A stretch of DNA of 64,000 nucleotides, taken from positions 1,074,868 through 1,138,867 of the forward strand of contig NW_003314277.1 in the NCBI RefSeq assembly GCF_000143415.4. The letters are read 5' to 3'. The position numbers and the translations under genes are program-made. Position 1 is the stretch's first letter. The number at the start of each line of letters is the position of its first letter. The DNA comes from Selaginella moellendorffii (taxonomy: Eukaryota; Streptophyta; Lycopodiopsida; Selaginellales; Selaginellaceae). Under the pieces are notes generated by a model that was given only the letters and a program-made list of their open reading frames with translations, did not search any database and was not told the origin of the DNA. Positions 20,177-31,740 of the stretch are shown piece after piece.

Positions 20177-22831
20177 TTACCGCGAGCAGAGCCCCGCGGT
20201 GTCAATCGACCGGAGCCTTCTAATCTCCTCGTCGAGGCCCCGGATTATCCTGTCGTGGACGGTGTAGACTCCCGTTTGCAGTAAGTCGGCCTTCTGCTTG
20301 GTGAGCCTCACTATCTCAGACCTCTGGAATGCAGTTATCTGTGATAGGAAGGGCTCGCTGTCGTCAAACGAAGGAGCAACTATGTGCTCCATCGCTGCTA
20401 GTCTCTCGAAAAGCTCTCCTTTCGGTGGTGGTGGTGGCGGCGGCGGCGGCGGCGGCAGTGGAGGCTTTTGAGGCACTGGATTGCGTTGCTCGGGCTCGGC
20501 AACTGCTGGATGACTGGTTGCCGGGATCACAGCTTCCTTGTGCTCCTTGGTCTCGTGCTTGCTTTCGTCAGGTTCGCTCTCTTTGGCATCGGCAGTGGCC
20601 TCTTTGCTCAATGCCTCGGTATTTACTTGGCGTCGTGATACAGCAGCGGTGGCAGCAGCAGCGGCGGCAGCTGCGGCGGCCGTGAGAGCCGTTTGCTCCT
20701 GTTGCTGGAGGCGCTCCACTTGTTCTTTCAGCTGCTTGAGCTCGAGCTTGTCTTGGCTAGCTGCGCGAAGATGTTCCTGGAGCATTGCCGTGAGAGCCGT
20801 CGTGTCCCGACCGCCGCTGCTAGGCCGCGGGGGCGGTGGCTCTTGCGAGCGCTTGCGCATGTTTGCGAGTTCTTTGGCCAGCCGTATCACCTGTGAGCAA
20901 ATCCCTCCCTCTATTGAGTCAAAAGGAAAGAGAAAAGGTGGTGGAACTTTCTTGATACCTGTGCTTTGTACTCGTCTCGGGTCTTTTCGGCTGCGTCAGC
21001 TTTCTTTTCCAGCTCGTGGCATTGGTGCTTGAGGACTAGGATCTGGGCTGCGAGGTCGGCCTCGGAGGATAGCCTCTGTGCGGATTTGTAGGCCGCAAAC
21101 TCCTTCTCCACCGCGGCCAGCGTCGCGTTTGTGCTTGCCAGGCGCTGCTCCACGGCAGCGTATTGCTGCTGGAGCATCACAAACTTGCCGTGCTCCATCT
21201 CGATTCGTTGCTGGTAGTCGGCTTGCATTCTCTTGGCAACATTCTGAAACGCACAAGCAAAAGATTTGAGCATTGGCAAAAGTGAAAAGAAAGAAAGCGA
21301 GAAAACCTCGGCATCTGCTACTCGCTGTGCGCATTCTCGTTTCAAGGCTTCCTTTCTCAAAGCCGCTTCTTCTTCGGCATGAACCAGCGTTCTATCTCGT
21401 TTCTCCACAGCTAGTAGCTTCGTCCTGGAACAAAAGAAGAAGAATGACTCTCAGGGCGCTACGAAGGAAAGCTCGTCTCATAGTTCTTTTGTCTTCCTTA
21501 CCTTAGCTTTGCTTCCAGATTAGCGAGCTCAAGTCTAACCTTGTCCAAGGCAGCAGCTTGATCCTTTTGTTTCCTCTTGGACTCCTCTTCCAGGGCCTTG
21601 ATCGTCGCGACTTCCTTCTCCTTGAGCTCTGCGCGCCACCTCGCTTCTTCCGACCGCCGCCACATCTCAAACTCCCATGCCAGCTCGTACTCGACGTGCT
21701 CCCGGAGATCATCGCTCTTCTCGTCTTTGGCAGCACAGTGCACCACGTCTTTGCTAACCGGTTGGAACGAAACCGATGCCTTCTCGTGCTGCACGGCAGG
21801 AGCAGTCGAAGCAGCAGCAGTGGCCGTGGTCTTTTCTTTCTCGGCGTTCCTCTGCCCATTCTTTTTGGAAGCTCCTTCGGCCGCCGAAGTATCGGTTTGC
21901 ACAGCCACGGCCTTCGATCCGAGGTACTGGCTGATGTTGTTCTTGAGAAGAAGGAACGACTCTTCCAGCCCCGGACACGGATGATTCAGTGATGGCTCCT
22001 TGCCTTCCACGCGCTTGTGCTGTGATCCACTGACGGGTCCTAGTTCCTCGGCCGCGAGCACGATCCTGATGGAACCAGTCGTGACCTGTCTTACAATTAG
22101 CGCGATCGGAAAAACTGGATGCAACCCAAGTTACTTGTTTCTCGTTCCTCACAGTCACGTAGCCATCGAGTCGTGGGTCGTGCATCAACGGAGCCATGGA
22201 GATTCGAGCAATTCCTATCACGCTGTCCGCTGCATACCTGTGGAAGAACAAAGAGCTTGAAACCAAAAAGGAATTTGTTTTCTTGGTACCTATCGCGATG
22301 ATAGACTTCGGCTAGAAGATGAGGATCTTGTGCCAGTGTCGCAGCCAAGCCAAGCACAGAAACCGGCAGCTCCAGAGCAACGTAGCTGAAAACCAGTTTG
22401 GCAGCACCAGATTATCATCTGTAGAGAAGTGTATCATTATAAAAGCTCGCAATCCTTCTAACACTCAAACAAACAACAAAGAGCTAAAGGAAAAGCGTTT
22501 CTCTCTTCTTTTTTTTTCTCTCGGGGAAGAGATCTCTCTTCTTTTCTTCCTACGAGGAAGAGGAGACTCACCCATTTGGAATGGTGACTTCGCTGCATCG
22601 CTCCACGAGAACAGGAGGATGGCTCCTCAGCGGCGCCGTAAGCTTGGCCGCATTGCTCCCCGGAGTGGCCGACTCGAGGGCCAGCTTGACGATCTCCGGC
22701 GGTAGCACCACCTTGACGAACGCATTCACGGCGCGCATTGGCAGGCGCACGCCCGCCTTGAAGCTCCGCACATCCACGCTCACGCGGAAGAGCCGCAAGG
22801 CGGCATCGCCAGCTCCACCCCCGCCTTCCAT
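20177..22831 (-). CDS. CEP120: CEP120-like centrosomal protein, 719 aa
   Basis: Seven exons: complement(20177..20890,20959..21243,21307..21424,21502..22085,22135..22237,22290..22385,22572..22831). The N-terminal half has a C2-like domain with SVDVRSF, ADSVIGIARI and YVTVRNEKQ, matching the DUF3668/C2 region of CEP120. The second half is coiled coil, including ELAWEFEMWRRSEEARW. The end holds the diagnostic LLQTGVYTVHDRIIRGLDEE. Exon 7 also carries poly-Ala and poly-Pro runs. CEP120 is a daughter-centriole protein needed for centriole elongation. Flowering plants lack centrioles, while lycophytes build them de novo in sperm, so expression is expected in antheridia (inference). Its start is about 140 bp from that of the RRM gene on the other strand. 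Confidence 0.88.
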
Positions 22832-22971
22832 GGACCAAGAACCCTAAATTTCCAACGAACTAAAGAATTTTTCTTTTTTTTAGGGCAAAGCTTCGCATTT
22901 GAAATTTAGGGCAGGACCATACAAATTCCCATTACCAAAGGTTCATAATCGTGTGATCAGTGGCTAGGGTT

Positions 22972-23758
22972 ATGGGTGGCGGCTTCACTTGCGTTGTGGG
23001 CGGCTTGCCCTGGTATGCCGATCAACGAGACCTGGATGGATTCATCCGGTTTGGAGATATCACCAGCGCCAAGGTAATAAAGATTCAATGCCTTTTTGTT
23101 TTGAAATTCTCTTCTTTTCTCAATTAATTAGATCATGCGTGACGAGAAGAACTTCCCAATGGGCTATGGCCTCGTCACCTTTAGCAGCGAGAGAGGCATG
23201 CGCAAGGCCATTGAGAAGATGAACGGCAAGCCCTTGCCGGACACGGGCTACGAGGTCCACCTGCTAGACGTGTTTGAAGCAACACCGGGGAGGGACTCTT
23301 GGAGCTGGGACACGCGAGAGTGCGAGAGGTGTGGACTGCCCGGCCACTGCAAAAAGGATTGCAACTCCATTCCCCCTACCGATCCAAAGCATGTCTTTGC
23401 GGGAGAGCTCAAGCCCCACCCATTCAGACCTGAGGTGCGTTAAAGCTTGCAATTTCTCCGTGAAAGTTTGTCATCTCTCCTCCTTGTGTGTGTGTGCGAG
23501 GTTATGCGGTACACGCTCACCCGTGAGGACTGGCCATGGGAGCCCCCGGCGCCTGATTACACCCAGAGAGAATGGCGGCAGGTGAGGAGAACGTATTGGA
23601 ACATGACGGTCGCTGTGGATCCAAATCGGCTCCGGAAGAGCGTTTTGGAAGCCTTTGATCGCTATGGCCCCTGGGAGTTCTTCCATGATCCTATGGACAG
23701 AGCTGATGGCTCTTTGCGTCCGGTCCCCAGGATTATCAGGCCGACCTTTGTTTTCTAG
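22972..23758 (+). CDS. RRM plus CCHC zinc-knuckle RNA-binding protein, 220 aa
   Basis: Three exons: 22972-23073, 23132-23434, 23501-23758. An RNA-recognition motif covers residues 3 to about 85, with RNP2-like CVVGGLPW and RNP1-like GYGLVTF. A CCHC knuckle follows (CERCGLPGHCKKDC). The last 90 residues are Trp/Pro-rich (LTREDWPWEPPAPDY) and not recognised. It probably binds RNA; the exact role is unknown. It is divergent from CEP120 and has two decayed relatives nearby (25521-26251 and 26391-26468). An AGGGTT core sits directly before its ATG. Confidence 0.85.
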
Positions 23759-23784
23759 TAAATAAAGGGTTCACAAAATTTAGA

Positions 23785-24118
23785 CTACAGTTGCAACGAA
23801 ACCGATGCCTGCACAGTCGAAGCAGTTTCTCAGTGTTCCTCGGCCCATTTTGTCTTTTGGAGCTCCATCCGCCCAAGTATCGTTTCACAGCCACGGCCTT
23901 CGATCCGAGGTACGGGCTTAGAAGAAGGAACGACTCTGGATGATTCAGTGATGGCCTCTTGGTACCTAGCGAGGATCTTATAAAACCTCGCAATCCTTCT
24001 AACACTCTAGCTAAAGAACTAAAAAGCTTCTCTCTCTTTTTTGAGAAAACGAATGGTGACTTACCAAGAACCCTAAATTCCCAACGAACTTTCTAGGGCA
24101 CATTTGAAGTTTAGGGTT
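23785..24118 (-). pseudogene. Relic of the CEP120 5' region
   Basis: Compressed, rearranged copy of CEP120. The part at 23785-23965 matches exon 4 (around 21763-21990, for example AACGAAACCGATGCC). Then come pieces of intron 1 (TCGCAATCCTTCTAACACTC) and of the CEP120 promoter (CAAGAACCCTAAATT at about 24066), with many deletions. It ends just before the isomerase start codon, so duplicated CEP120 promoter DNA now lies directly upstream of that gene. Confidence 0.75.
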
Positions 24119-24126
24119 CTTGAGCT

Positions 24127-25062
24127 ATGGCAGTGCTGCTAGGCAGCTTGTCGGCTCCTGGCATCCATCCTCTAGCCAGGAGATCACCACAGAGGAAGGG
24201 CTTCTCGGCGTCTAGGTTGTCAATCCGGTGCTGCGAATCTTCTCCTCCTCGCGACTACGTGCCAGTGGTGAAAATGTGTGGGATCACCACACCCGGGGAT
24301 GCCAGTCGCGCGGCGGCGGCCGGGGCGAGCTACATTGGGATGATTCTCTGGCCGCGATCCAAGCGATCCGTGTCGATCTCCCTCGCGAGAGAGATCGCCG
24401 CCGCGGCCAGGGAGCAGGGCGCGGTGCCGGTGGGGGTTTTCGTGGACGAGGACGCGCACACGATCGCGGATTCGTGCCGGGAGGCCGGGCTAGATTGCGC
24501 GCAGGTAAGCCAGTGCTCCAGGGAATTGGGGAACTCTTCCAGGATGATGAGATTGGCACTGGCAGCTCCATGGAAGCGGTGCTAGAGCAGCGCTCGATGG
24601 CCTCGCATCGTCCTCGTCATCGCTACGAGTGATCTACGTAGCTCACGCCGACAAGGATGGATCCATCCAAACTCCACAGCCTGTGGCGGGGGCTCCCGTG
24701 GAGTGGACACTGATCGATAGCATTCAGGGTGGAAGGTATGCGATCTTTTCCTTGCGTGTTCTTCGGCTAGAACAAACTTTTTTTTCTCTGTGGGACTTGA
24801 CAGTGGCGAGAGTTTCGATTGGGAATCCTTGAGTCGGCCAGGCTTGGGCTTTGTTGGGAAGAGAGGATGGTTCTTGGCTGGAGGATTGAAGCCCGAGAAT
24901 GTGGGAAGGGCGATCTCGCTGCTGAGGCCGAGTGGAGTGGACGTTTCGAGTGGGATTGCTGGGCCGGATGGGATTGCCAAGGACTTGGATCGCATCGCCT
25001 CTTTCGTGAGCGCCGTCCACAACTGGAGGAGCCAGCGAGAAGAGAATGCTCTGCTATTATGA
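24127..25062 (+). CDS. PAI: Phosphoribosylanthranilate isomerase, plastid-type, 268 aa
   Basis: Three exons: 24127-24504, 24566-24735, 24804-25062. The first 40 residues are Ser/Arg-rich and acid-poor, as in a chloroplast transit peptide. The (beta/alpha)8 barrel starts with VVKMCGIT, whose C51 is the usual catalytic base. QLHG follows directly at the exon 1-2 junction, which fixed the acceptor at 24565. Later motifs are [22 protein letters not shown] and SGVDVSSGI, giving the phosphate-binding loops. It converts phosphoribosylanthranilate to CdRP in tryptophan synthesis. The promoter region derives from a CEP120 relic. Confidence 0.92.
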
Positions 25063-25520
25063 ACAAGTTCCACTTCGCTTGGAGCATTTACCGCAAGAAG
25101 GCATTTTGTGTTTGGGAAGATTCCGTACTACACTTGGCTTGGAGTGAGACGATTGTCTTTGAGAGTTGTGAACGTCATTGGCGTTGTTTCTTCTTCAGCT
25201 AGCTTCGGCCGATTGTCTCGATGGATCGAGGTGGTGCTTGGAAAGATCACGCGTTTTCAGTTACCCTTTGGACTTGTGTAGAGTTGCAAGCGCCCAAAGG
25301 CACTTGCATTATTTGATCAGCACTATTTCTTGACGATCATGATCGCGTTTTTAGCTGTGTTTGTGACAATCCTCCTTGGAATGGACAATGGTGGAACGCA
25401 GCAGCCCATAAGCGAAACGGCCAGAAGTGCCGGCAGTAACACTTCTTCGCTTGGAGCACGAGAAGGCATCTTGTGTTTGGACTCGGAGTGAAAGAATCAA
25501 CTCAGTCCCAGTCCCTTACG
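25063..25520. other. 3' flank of the isomerase gene with a small internal duplication
   Basis: Two related stretches, about 25069-25115 and 25440-25490, share TTCGCTTGGAGCA and AAGGCAT-TTGTGTTTGG. No coding sequence is supported. Confidence 0.4.
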
Positions 25521-26251
25521 CTCGTGGCCTGATAATCCTGGGGAACTCACGGCAAGAGCCATCATATCTTGGCGCATCATTGTGGAAGTACTCCTCGGGC
25601 GGTAAGATAGTGAAGGCTCTCAAAACGCTCTCCTGGATTTGCTTTGAATCCACAGGGACCTTCATCTTCCAATACGGTCTCATCACCTGCCGGCATTATC
25701 TCTGGCTGTAAACAGGCGACGGGGCCTCGCAGGGCGCGTCCTCACGGGTGAGCGTGTACTCCATTTCCTTGAGATTACAAACTTCCAGGAGAAATTACGA
25801 ACTTTAACTCACCTCAGGTCTGAATGGGTCGCGCTTGAGCTCTCCCGCAAAGACATGCTTTGGATCGGTAGGGGGAATGGAGTTGCAATCCTTTTTGCAG
25901 TGGCTGGGCAGTCCACACCTCCCGCACTCTCGCAAGTCCCGGCTCCAAGAGTCCCTCCCTGGTTTTGCTTCAAACACTTCTACCGGGTGGCACTCGTAGC
26001 CCGTGTCCGGCAAGGGCTATCTTATCAATGGCCTTGCGCATGCCTCTCTCGCTGCTAAAGGTGACGAGGCCATAGTCCATTGGGAAGTTCTTCTCGTCAT
26101 ACATGATCTAATTGAAAAAGAAGAGAATGTAAAAACAGAAAGTGCAATTTACCTTTGCGCTGGTGATATCTCCAAGCTGGATGAATCCTTCCAGGTCTCG
26201 TTGATCGGCATACCAGGGCAAGCTGCCCACAATGCAAGTGAAGCCGCCCAT
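25521..26251 (-). pseudogene. Inverted pseudogene copy of the RRM/zinc-knuckle gene
   Basis: All three exon equivalents are present in order with their introns: about 26251-26153, 26107-25813 and 25775-25521. So it arose by DNA duplication, not retroposition. Exon 1 still reads MGGFTCIVGSLPWYADQRDL. Exon 2 has lost eight bases relative to the parent at IEKMNGKP, shifting the frame. Exon 3 has an in-frame TAA, and the parent stop is lost. The zinc knuckle remains readable (CGRCGLPSHCKKDC). Confidence 0.85.
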
Positions 26252-26390
26252 GAGTGCTCTATGAATTACAGCCTTCCGAAAAAATATCTATCCAATTGTG
26301 AGCTTTGTTACACTTCATACAATCAGCTGTTGAAAATTTACATTTTAACCAGCCAAAATAGCTTAAGCTTTTGTAATGATGCTATAACTC

Positions 26391-26468
26391 ACCTGTCTGA
26401 ATGGGGGTCAAAGGTATGCTTTGCATCAGTTGGCTGGGCAGTCCACACCTCTCGCCCGTCCCTCCCTA
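26391..26468 (-). pseudogene. Small fragment of RRM-gene exon 2
   Basis: Matches the zinc-knuckle end of exon 2 with internal deletions, including GGCTGGGCAGTCCACACCTC on the plus strand. It is the third copy within 3.5 kb. Confidence 0.6.
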
Positions 26469-26884
26469 AACTAAACAAGAGGGTTGTTAATTGAATTTAA
26501 AGGACAAAGTTCAAGGGTTTTTTAATTATTACTTTGCTGATAAGACTGTTTATCATGGTAAAACAACATCATTGACGCAAATCTGGGAAACTTAGGAATC
26601 TCTTTGAATCAAAGCAAAGCAACAATAAAACAGCAAAGGGGACATACAAAACAATTGACGTGTGGAATAATCTTGGGCTCATGAGAGATCAAATTGGCCA
26701 TCCTCTAGTGACCGGCAGATAATTTTCTAAAGAAAATACACGACTTTTCAAAACAAAGACATTGTTTTAAACATTTTTAAAGTGAAAAAAATTAGTTGTG
26801 GTTACTACTAGAGGTTTTATTTGCAAGAATTATTTTATTCACATCATCCCAAAAAATAATCACTCCATTCACAGTATACTCTCT

Positions 26885-29800
26885 CTACCTGAATCCTCCC
26901 TGCTGCTGCGATGGGTTATACATCCCCATCCCCATGCCATTCATCATGGGCGGCGCCATGGGCATCATGCTAGGATGCATTCCCATGGGCGGTGGAGGCA
27001 CCATGCCCATGCCCATGCCCATGCCCATACCCATTTGTCCACCCATGATGGGTGGTGGCGGCGGAGGTGCCCTGTGCATTATACTAGCACCAGCCAGCCC
27101 GAGACCAGAGCCCGACCCCATTGCCTGGCCTTTCGTCGCTGGCACCGACGATGTTTTCTTTTCTTCTCTTCTGGAAGCCGAGACTTTGGATTCCGTCAAG
27201 TGGATCCCCAGCTCCGCGAGAGGATCGCTCTTTACTGCAAACAGTGAAACAAATGTGAGTTGGGGGGGGAAAAGAAGCAGAGATGTCATACGTACATGGT
27301 CCTATGTTGAGGTTCACGAGACCCGAGCTGAGAGTGTCGGCCCAGACCGCGGACTTTGGCTGGAAAGGTTCCTGCTGCTTCGGCTTGGCGTGCAGAGTTG
27401 TGTCTTGGACCGAACTTTGCTGTTGCTGCTGCTGCTGCTGTGGAGCAAAAGGTTGTGAATAAGTTGGAGTTTGCTGCTGCTGCTGAAGAAACGACTGCGG
27501 CTGCTGCTGCTGCGGGAAACCGGCCTGTGCAAAGTGCGGCGGACGGAAAGTTGGTGGCTGTGGCACGAAAGACTGGGCCTGCTGTTGGAAGGCCGGTTGT
27601 TGTTGCTGAGGGAATTGCTGCTGCTGGAAGGGAAACTGCTGCTGAGGAGGGAACTGTTGTTGCTGCTGTGGACGGAAAGGTGGCATTTGCTGCTGCGGAG
27701 GAAACTGTTCCTGGGGTGGAAGCTGCTGCGGAGGGAACTGCTGCTGCGATGGTAGCTGCTGTGGAGGAAACTGTTCCTGGGGTGGAAGCTGCTGCGGAGG
27801 GAACTGCTGCTGCGATGGTAGCTGCTGTGGAGGAAACTGTTGCTGCGGCTGCAACTGCTGCGGAGGAAACTGTTGCTGCGAAGGAAGCTGCTGCTGCAAC
27901 TGCTGCGGAAGAAACTGTTGCTGCGATGGAAGCTGCTGCTGCAACTGCTGCGGAGGAAACTGTTGTTGTGCATGGAATTGTTGCTGAGGCAAGCTTTGCT
28001 CTTGCTGCTGCTGTGGAAGTTGCTGCGGCGGCGATTGACTGTTTTGCGCTTGGAAAGGATTGTCAGAAGACAATTGCGATGGCAACTCAGGCTGAGATTC
28101 CTGTTCGTACTGCGACTGTGGAACAAGGGCCAACGCTAGAGAGTCTTCAAATGAATTCGCTACACCATTGGTTGCGCCATCGGGAGCATTAGCGTGAAAC
28201 TCTGGCGTACCGAAAGGATTCGAGGGGTCAAGATCCTAAACACCAAAGCACGTGATTATAACATGAACTGCGATTCGTCCCCATACTTACGGTGCTTGAC
28301 GCGGAGGGAGCACTAGTGGGAGCAAATAGCTCCTCGACAGCACTTAGAAATGTCGGAGGTGCAGTTCCTGCCGATGTCAGTTTTGGCTCGTGACCAAAAA
28401 GATCTTGGTCCGATGAAGAACCTATACAAAGGTGATCAGTCTGGCAACAAAATAAAAAGAAGAAACACAAAGTTGAGCAGTACATACCGGGTATGGAGCC
28501 TCGTGGGTCAAATTCATCAACTGGAGAGCTTTCCGTCTTGGTTTCTTCTCGTAACTCTTCCTCTTTTTTAGCGTGGCTCTCTAAAGGAGCAACAGTATCG
28601 TTCCTGCTGACATACAACATATGCAAGTAAGCGCCGGTGCACGCATACATTAAGTACGTATATACCCCTTGCTTTGAGATCCATTTGCCGGACTAGAAAC
28701 CTCTTCATAGCTCGGGGGATTCGACCTCCCTCTTGACTGCTTTCTCTCGGATTTCCTGAAATCGCGATTGAGAATAAGTAAGCATTATAACGACAACTGC
28801 ATACATACCAGTCGTCGTCATCTTTGCTCCCACTACTTCTGCAAATTGCATAGTCAGAATGGGAAGAGTTATAAGCACTGAGGTTGCATACCTTGCATCC
28901 TCATAGCCACGGTCTCTATCAGTGCCATCATACTTGTCGGAATAAGGACGATCACTGTCTCGGCCATAGCGATCATCATCTCGGTATCTGTCTCCGTCTC
29001 TGTATCTGTCGTCATATCGATCCCCGTCCCTGTATCTATCTCCGGAATAGCGACCACCCCCATATCTATCATCGTCGTCACGGTCTGAATAAGTACCGCC
29101 AGTGCTCGAGTAAGAACTCGAGCGATAAATCCCTCCAACAGAAGATACGCCACGGTACCTGCATATGCAAGCATTGAGTGACAATCAACTGACGGGTGAT
29201 CTACGTACTTGTCTCTGTTCGCAGCTGCTTTTTGACGAAATTCACGAATTTTTTCTTTGTCGTTTATAAGAGAAACTAATGCCTGGGCTTTCCTCCTTAC
29301 AGTAAGTCCTTGGTCCCTACCACTAGAGTCCACATATTGAAAATCGACTAAAGTCTGCAAAACAACGCGGCTAAGAACTAGAAATAGTTGTGCTTGTTCT
29401 GCTACGAACCTGGATTTGGTAAGTGTGCTCCCGCAGTTCATCTATGAATCTTTCAGCGCCATGACCAACAAGAAACTCCATCACCGTCAGAGACTGTTAC
29501 AAACACAACAAGAAGTTCAAAAAAACTTTGCTTGCATTGGAAAAAAAAGGGTTTAAAAACCTTACCTTCAAGACATGACGCCAGTTCCTGCCTCGGTCAT
29601 TCAGACGCTTCCATAAAATAGTCATGATCATCTGATACTCGTTACTGCAAGAAGGGAAAGCACAAAAAGCGATCAAGCACTGTGAAAAGCAAAACAATCT
29701 TCGAGATTACAAATTCCGAGTCGCTTGGGCGATATCAGCCATGAGTGTTCCATGAGGACCCCAAGGCTCGTTGCAAGTCGCTTCTAAGACCTTCGAAAAC

Positions 29801-30023
29801 AAAAATGTAGCGCTACATGTAAGATCTCGAGAGCCAAAACCAAAAGACCTTTACCTTTCTCTCGATTTCTGGAACTTTAAGCACCTTCTTGTTCACTTCT
29901 CTCTTCCTGCAATACCAAAAAAAATGTTGGGCATCACCAGGAATTCCCCCCACTGTTCGAAGAAAATCGAGCGAAAACTCACATATTCCGGACCGTCTTA
30001 TCCAGCGCCTTCTTCAAATCCAT
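26885..30023 (-). CDS. ENTH-domain clathrin adaptor (plant epsin), 802 aa
   Basis: Thirteen exons: complement(26885..27234,27296..28235,28291..28421,28488..28606,28666..28755,28809..28838,28892..29158,29209..29354,29410..29493,29566..29644,29711..29790,29855..29906,29983..30023). The ENTH domain covers about residues 15-155 ([21 protein letters not shown], then [33 protein letters not shown]-type helix). ENTH domains bind phosphoinositides on membranes. A charged Arg/Asp/Tyr-rich segment ([12 protein letters not shown]) follows, then DLFG and two NPF motifs that contact clathrin/EH partners. A long Gln-rich region comes next, and the end is Met-Gly-Pro-rich with MG dipeptides. Arabidopsis EPSIN1-3 act in vacuolar and endocytic trafficking. 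Exon 10 has a tandem CAGCAG acceptor. Confidence 0.92.
27420..28060. repeat. CTG/CAG-rich coding repeat in the epsin gene
   Basis: Dense imperfect CTGCTG/CAGCAG tracts encode the Gln-rich linker. A unit of about 60 bp starting near 27707 (GGAAACTGTTCCTGGGGTGG) recurs near 27767, showing local tandem duplication. Length variation is expected. Confidence 0.7.
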
Positions 30024-30418
30024 TTTCGCTACACCCAACAGGCCCTCGGGAGCTCCGGATCTGGGATCTCCGCGCTAGGTCGCGATATTCAGCCGGATCT
30101 GAGGCAGCCGCAGCGAAATCTCTTCAGATGCCATCGCCGGAGGCGCCGTCAGCAATGCTTACCACATAAAAATCGCGAATTGACGCGCGCGAGCAACGCA
30201 AATCCGGAGGAAACGATGAGCCGCCTCTCGGAGGAGCATCAGCGCACGCGCACGAAAATGTAGAACAGGGAGATTCAGTAAAGAGAAACCCCTATCGTGG
30301 AGCACTTTTGGTCGTCCATTGGTTTAAAAGAACGGCGAGATGTGGCCCAACTTAGTATACTGCATAGCCCCAGGTGGCGCCCCCAGGGCCGTCGGATTGC
30401 CCGAGTCAACTTTTTAAA

Positions 30419-30430
30419 ATTTAGGGTTAG
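30419..30430 (+). promoter_or_regulatory. AGGGTT telo-box core before the 385-aa gene
   Basis: TTTAGGGTTAGG lies a few bases before the ATG at 30436, in the same position as at most other genes here. Confidence 0.45.
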
Positions 30431-30435
30431 GGCTC

Positions 30436-31713
30436 ATGCGCTGTGGATGGGGACGTTGCAGCGTCGTGAGAGCGGCGCTCCACGGATCGATCGCATCGCC
30501 TCGATCGATCAGAAGCAGCAGCAGCAGCAGCAGCAGTGATCGGCGTCTCCGATTTTTCTTCGATGCTGAGAATGAGGTGCCAATCTTCTACGCGAACAGG
30601 ATCGGTAGCTTCTGGTTCGAGCAAGATTTCCACGCGCTCTTCCGGAGAGCATACAGAGGGACTAGCGGCGATGGAGCAATGGATTACGCGAAGCTCGATC
30701 CGGCCGCCTGCATTGCGGCGATGGAGACGATCGGGCACACCCCGGCCAACAGGGAGATTGGGGTGTGCACGATTCCAAAGCTCTTCCACGAGAAGGGATG
30801 CTATCGAATTCGCCAGTGGACAGGGGAGCTGATGGGGCGAGAGTTTTTCTACCACGACGTCCTGCTGAGGCCGCTGGAGCTCCAGAGATTGCTACTCGAG
30901 GAAGAGCTCGCCAAGAACGGTGTTGTTCGTAGAGCAAGGTACTAGAGCGAGGAAAAAAAAGGTTTTCTTTTCTTCACGTCCGAGAGCTTCGCACAGATTC
31001 GCCAAGACAAAAGCGTGGATCGAGTCGGCCGCTGTGAAGCACGGGTTGGAAGTAGAGCTGATGAAGCAACAGGGATCCAACCTCGTCATCTTTCTGTCCC
31101 GGCAGGGATTGGAAAGGCGCAGCGCGATCGTCAAAGAGCTGGAAAAGGCTGGAGTTTGCGTCGAGGATGGGATCAAGCTCCAACTTTGGAGGCCCGAGGA
31201 GGATGCGCTCTACGCAGACACTCCACTTCCCTCGGAAAAAATGGCGGCCGAGAAGATGAGACGCATGAACGAGCGACTTGCGATGACGCATTGTCAACTT
31301 TGTCCAAGAACAGAGGTACTCTTACGTTCTTCTTCTTTTTTTTTCTTTTTGTTTTTCTGAAGCACGACTTTTTCCAGGGAGAACCTGTGGAATGGTACGA
31401 GGAATCGCCATCAAGGCCATTGTACGGGAGAGATTACGGATTCACCACGGACAAGCTGGTGATAGACATCGATACAAATCGATGGAGGAGGAACGAGAAC
31501 GCCATACCCTGGGAGGAGAGACTGCTAGCCACGCCTGGAGGGAAATTCAGAGAGGTACTCACCATTGTCGACATTGATGGCACGCCAGCAGATTTAATGC
31601 TGCCGAAAAAGAGAGTTCGGGGTTGGGGTGCTGCCAAGTTTGACAGTGGCAGCGCCAGGAGAAAGTCGCCGTCCCGGAAAATCAAATTTTTTACAGACTT
31701 TCTCAAGAAGTAA
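30436..31713 (+). CDS. Unrecognised 385-aa protein, possibly organelle-targeted
   Basis: Three exons, 30436-30938, 30997-31315 and 31378-31713, with clean GT-AG sites and an open frame of 386 codons. I do not recognise the family. Residues 1-35 are Arg/Ser-rich without acidic residues, including a run of eight serines encoded by an AGC repeat (30513-30537). This suggests a transit peptide. The middle (about 80-260) is a mixed alpha/beta region with two helices rich in Leu/Glu (LELQRLLLEEELAK; RSAIVKELEKAG) and HCQLCPRTE, a CxxC. The C-terminus is basic (RVRGWGAAKF, then RKSPSRKIKFF). A second in-frame ATG at about 30679 is an alternative start if the serine run is upstream sequence. Confidence 0.7.
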
Positions 31714-31740
31714 AATAGATCGCACAAAAGGTTGGTTGAA

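Noticed and set aside
27356-28192. Ala/Val/Glu-rich and Leu-rich frames over the epsin Gln region
   Set aside because: Frame shadows of CTG/CAG repeats.
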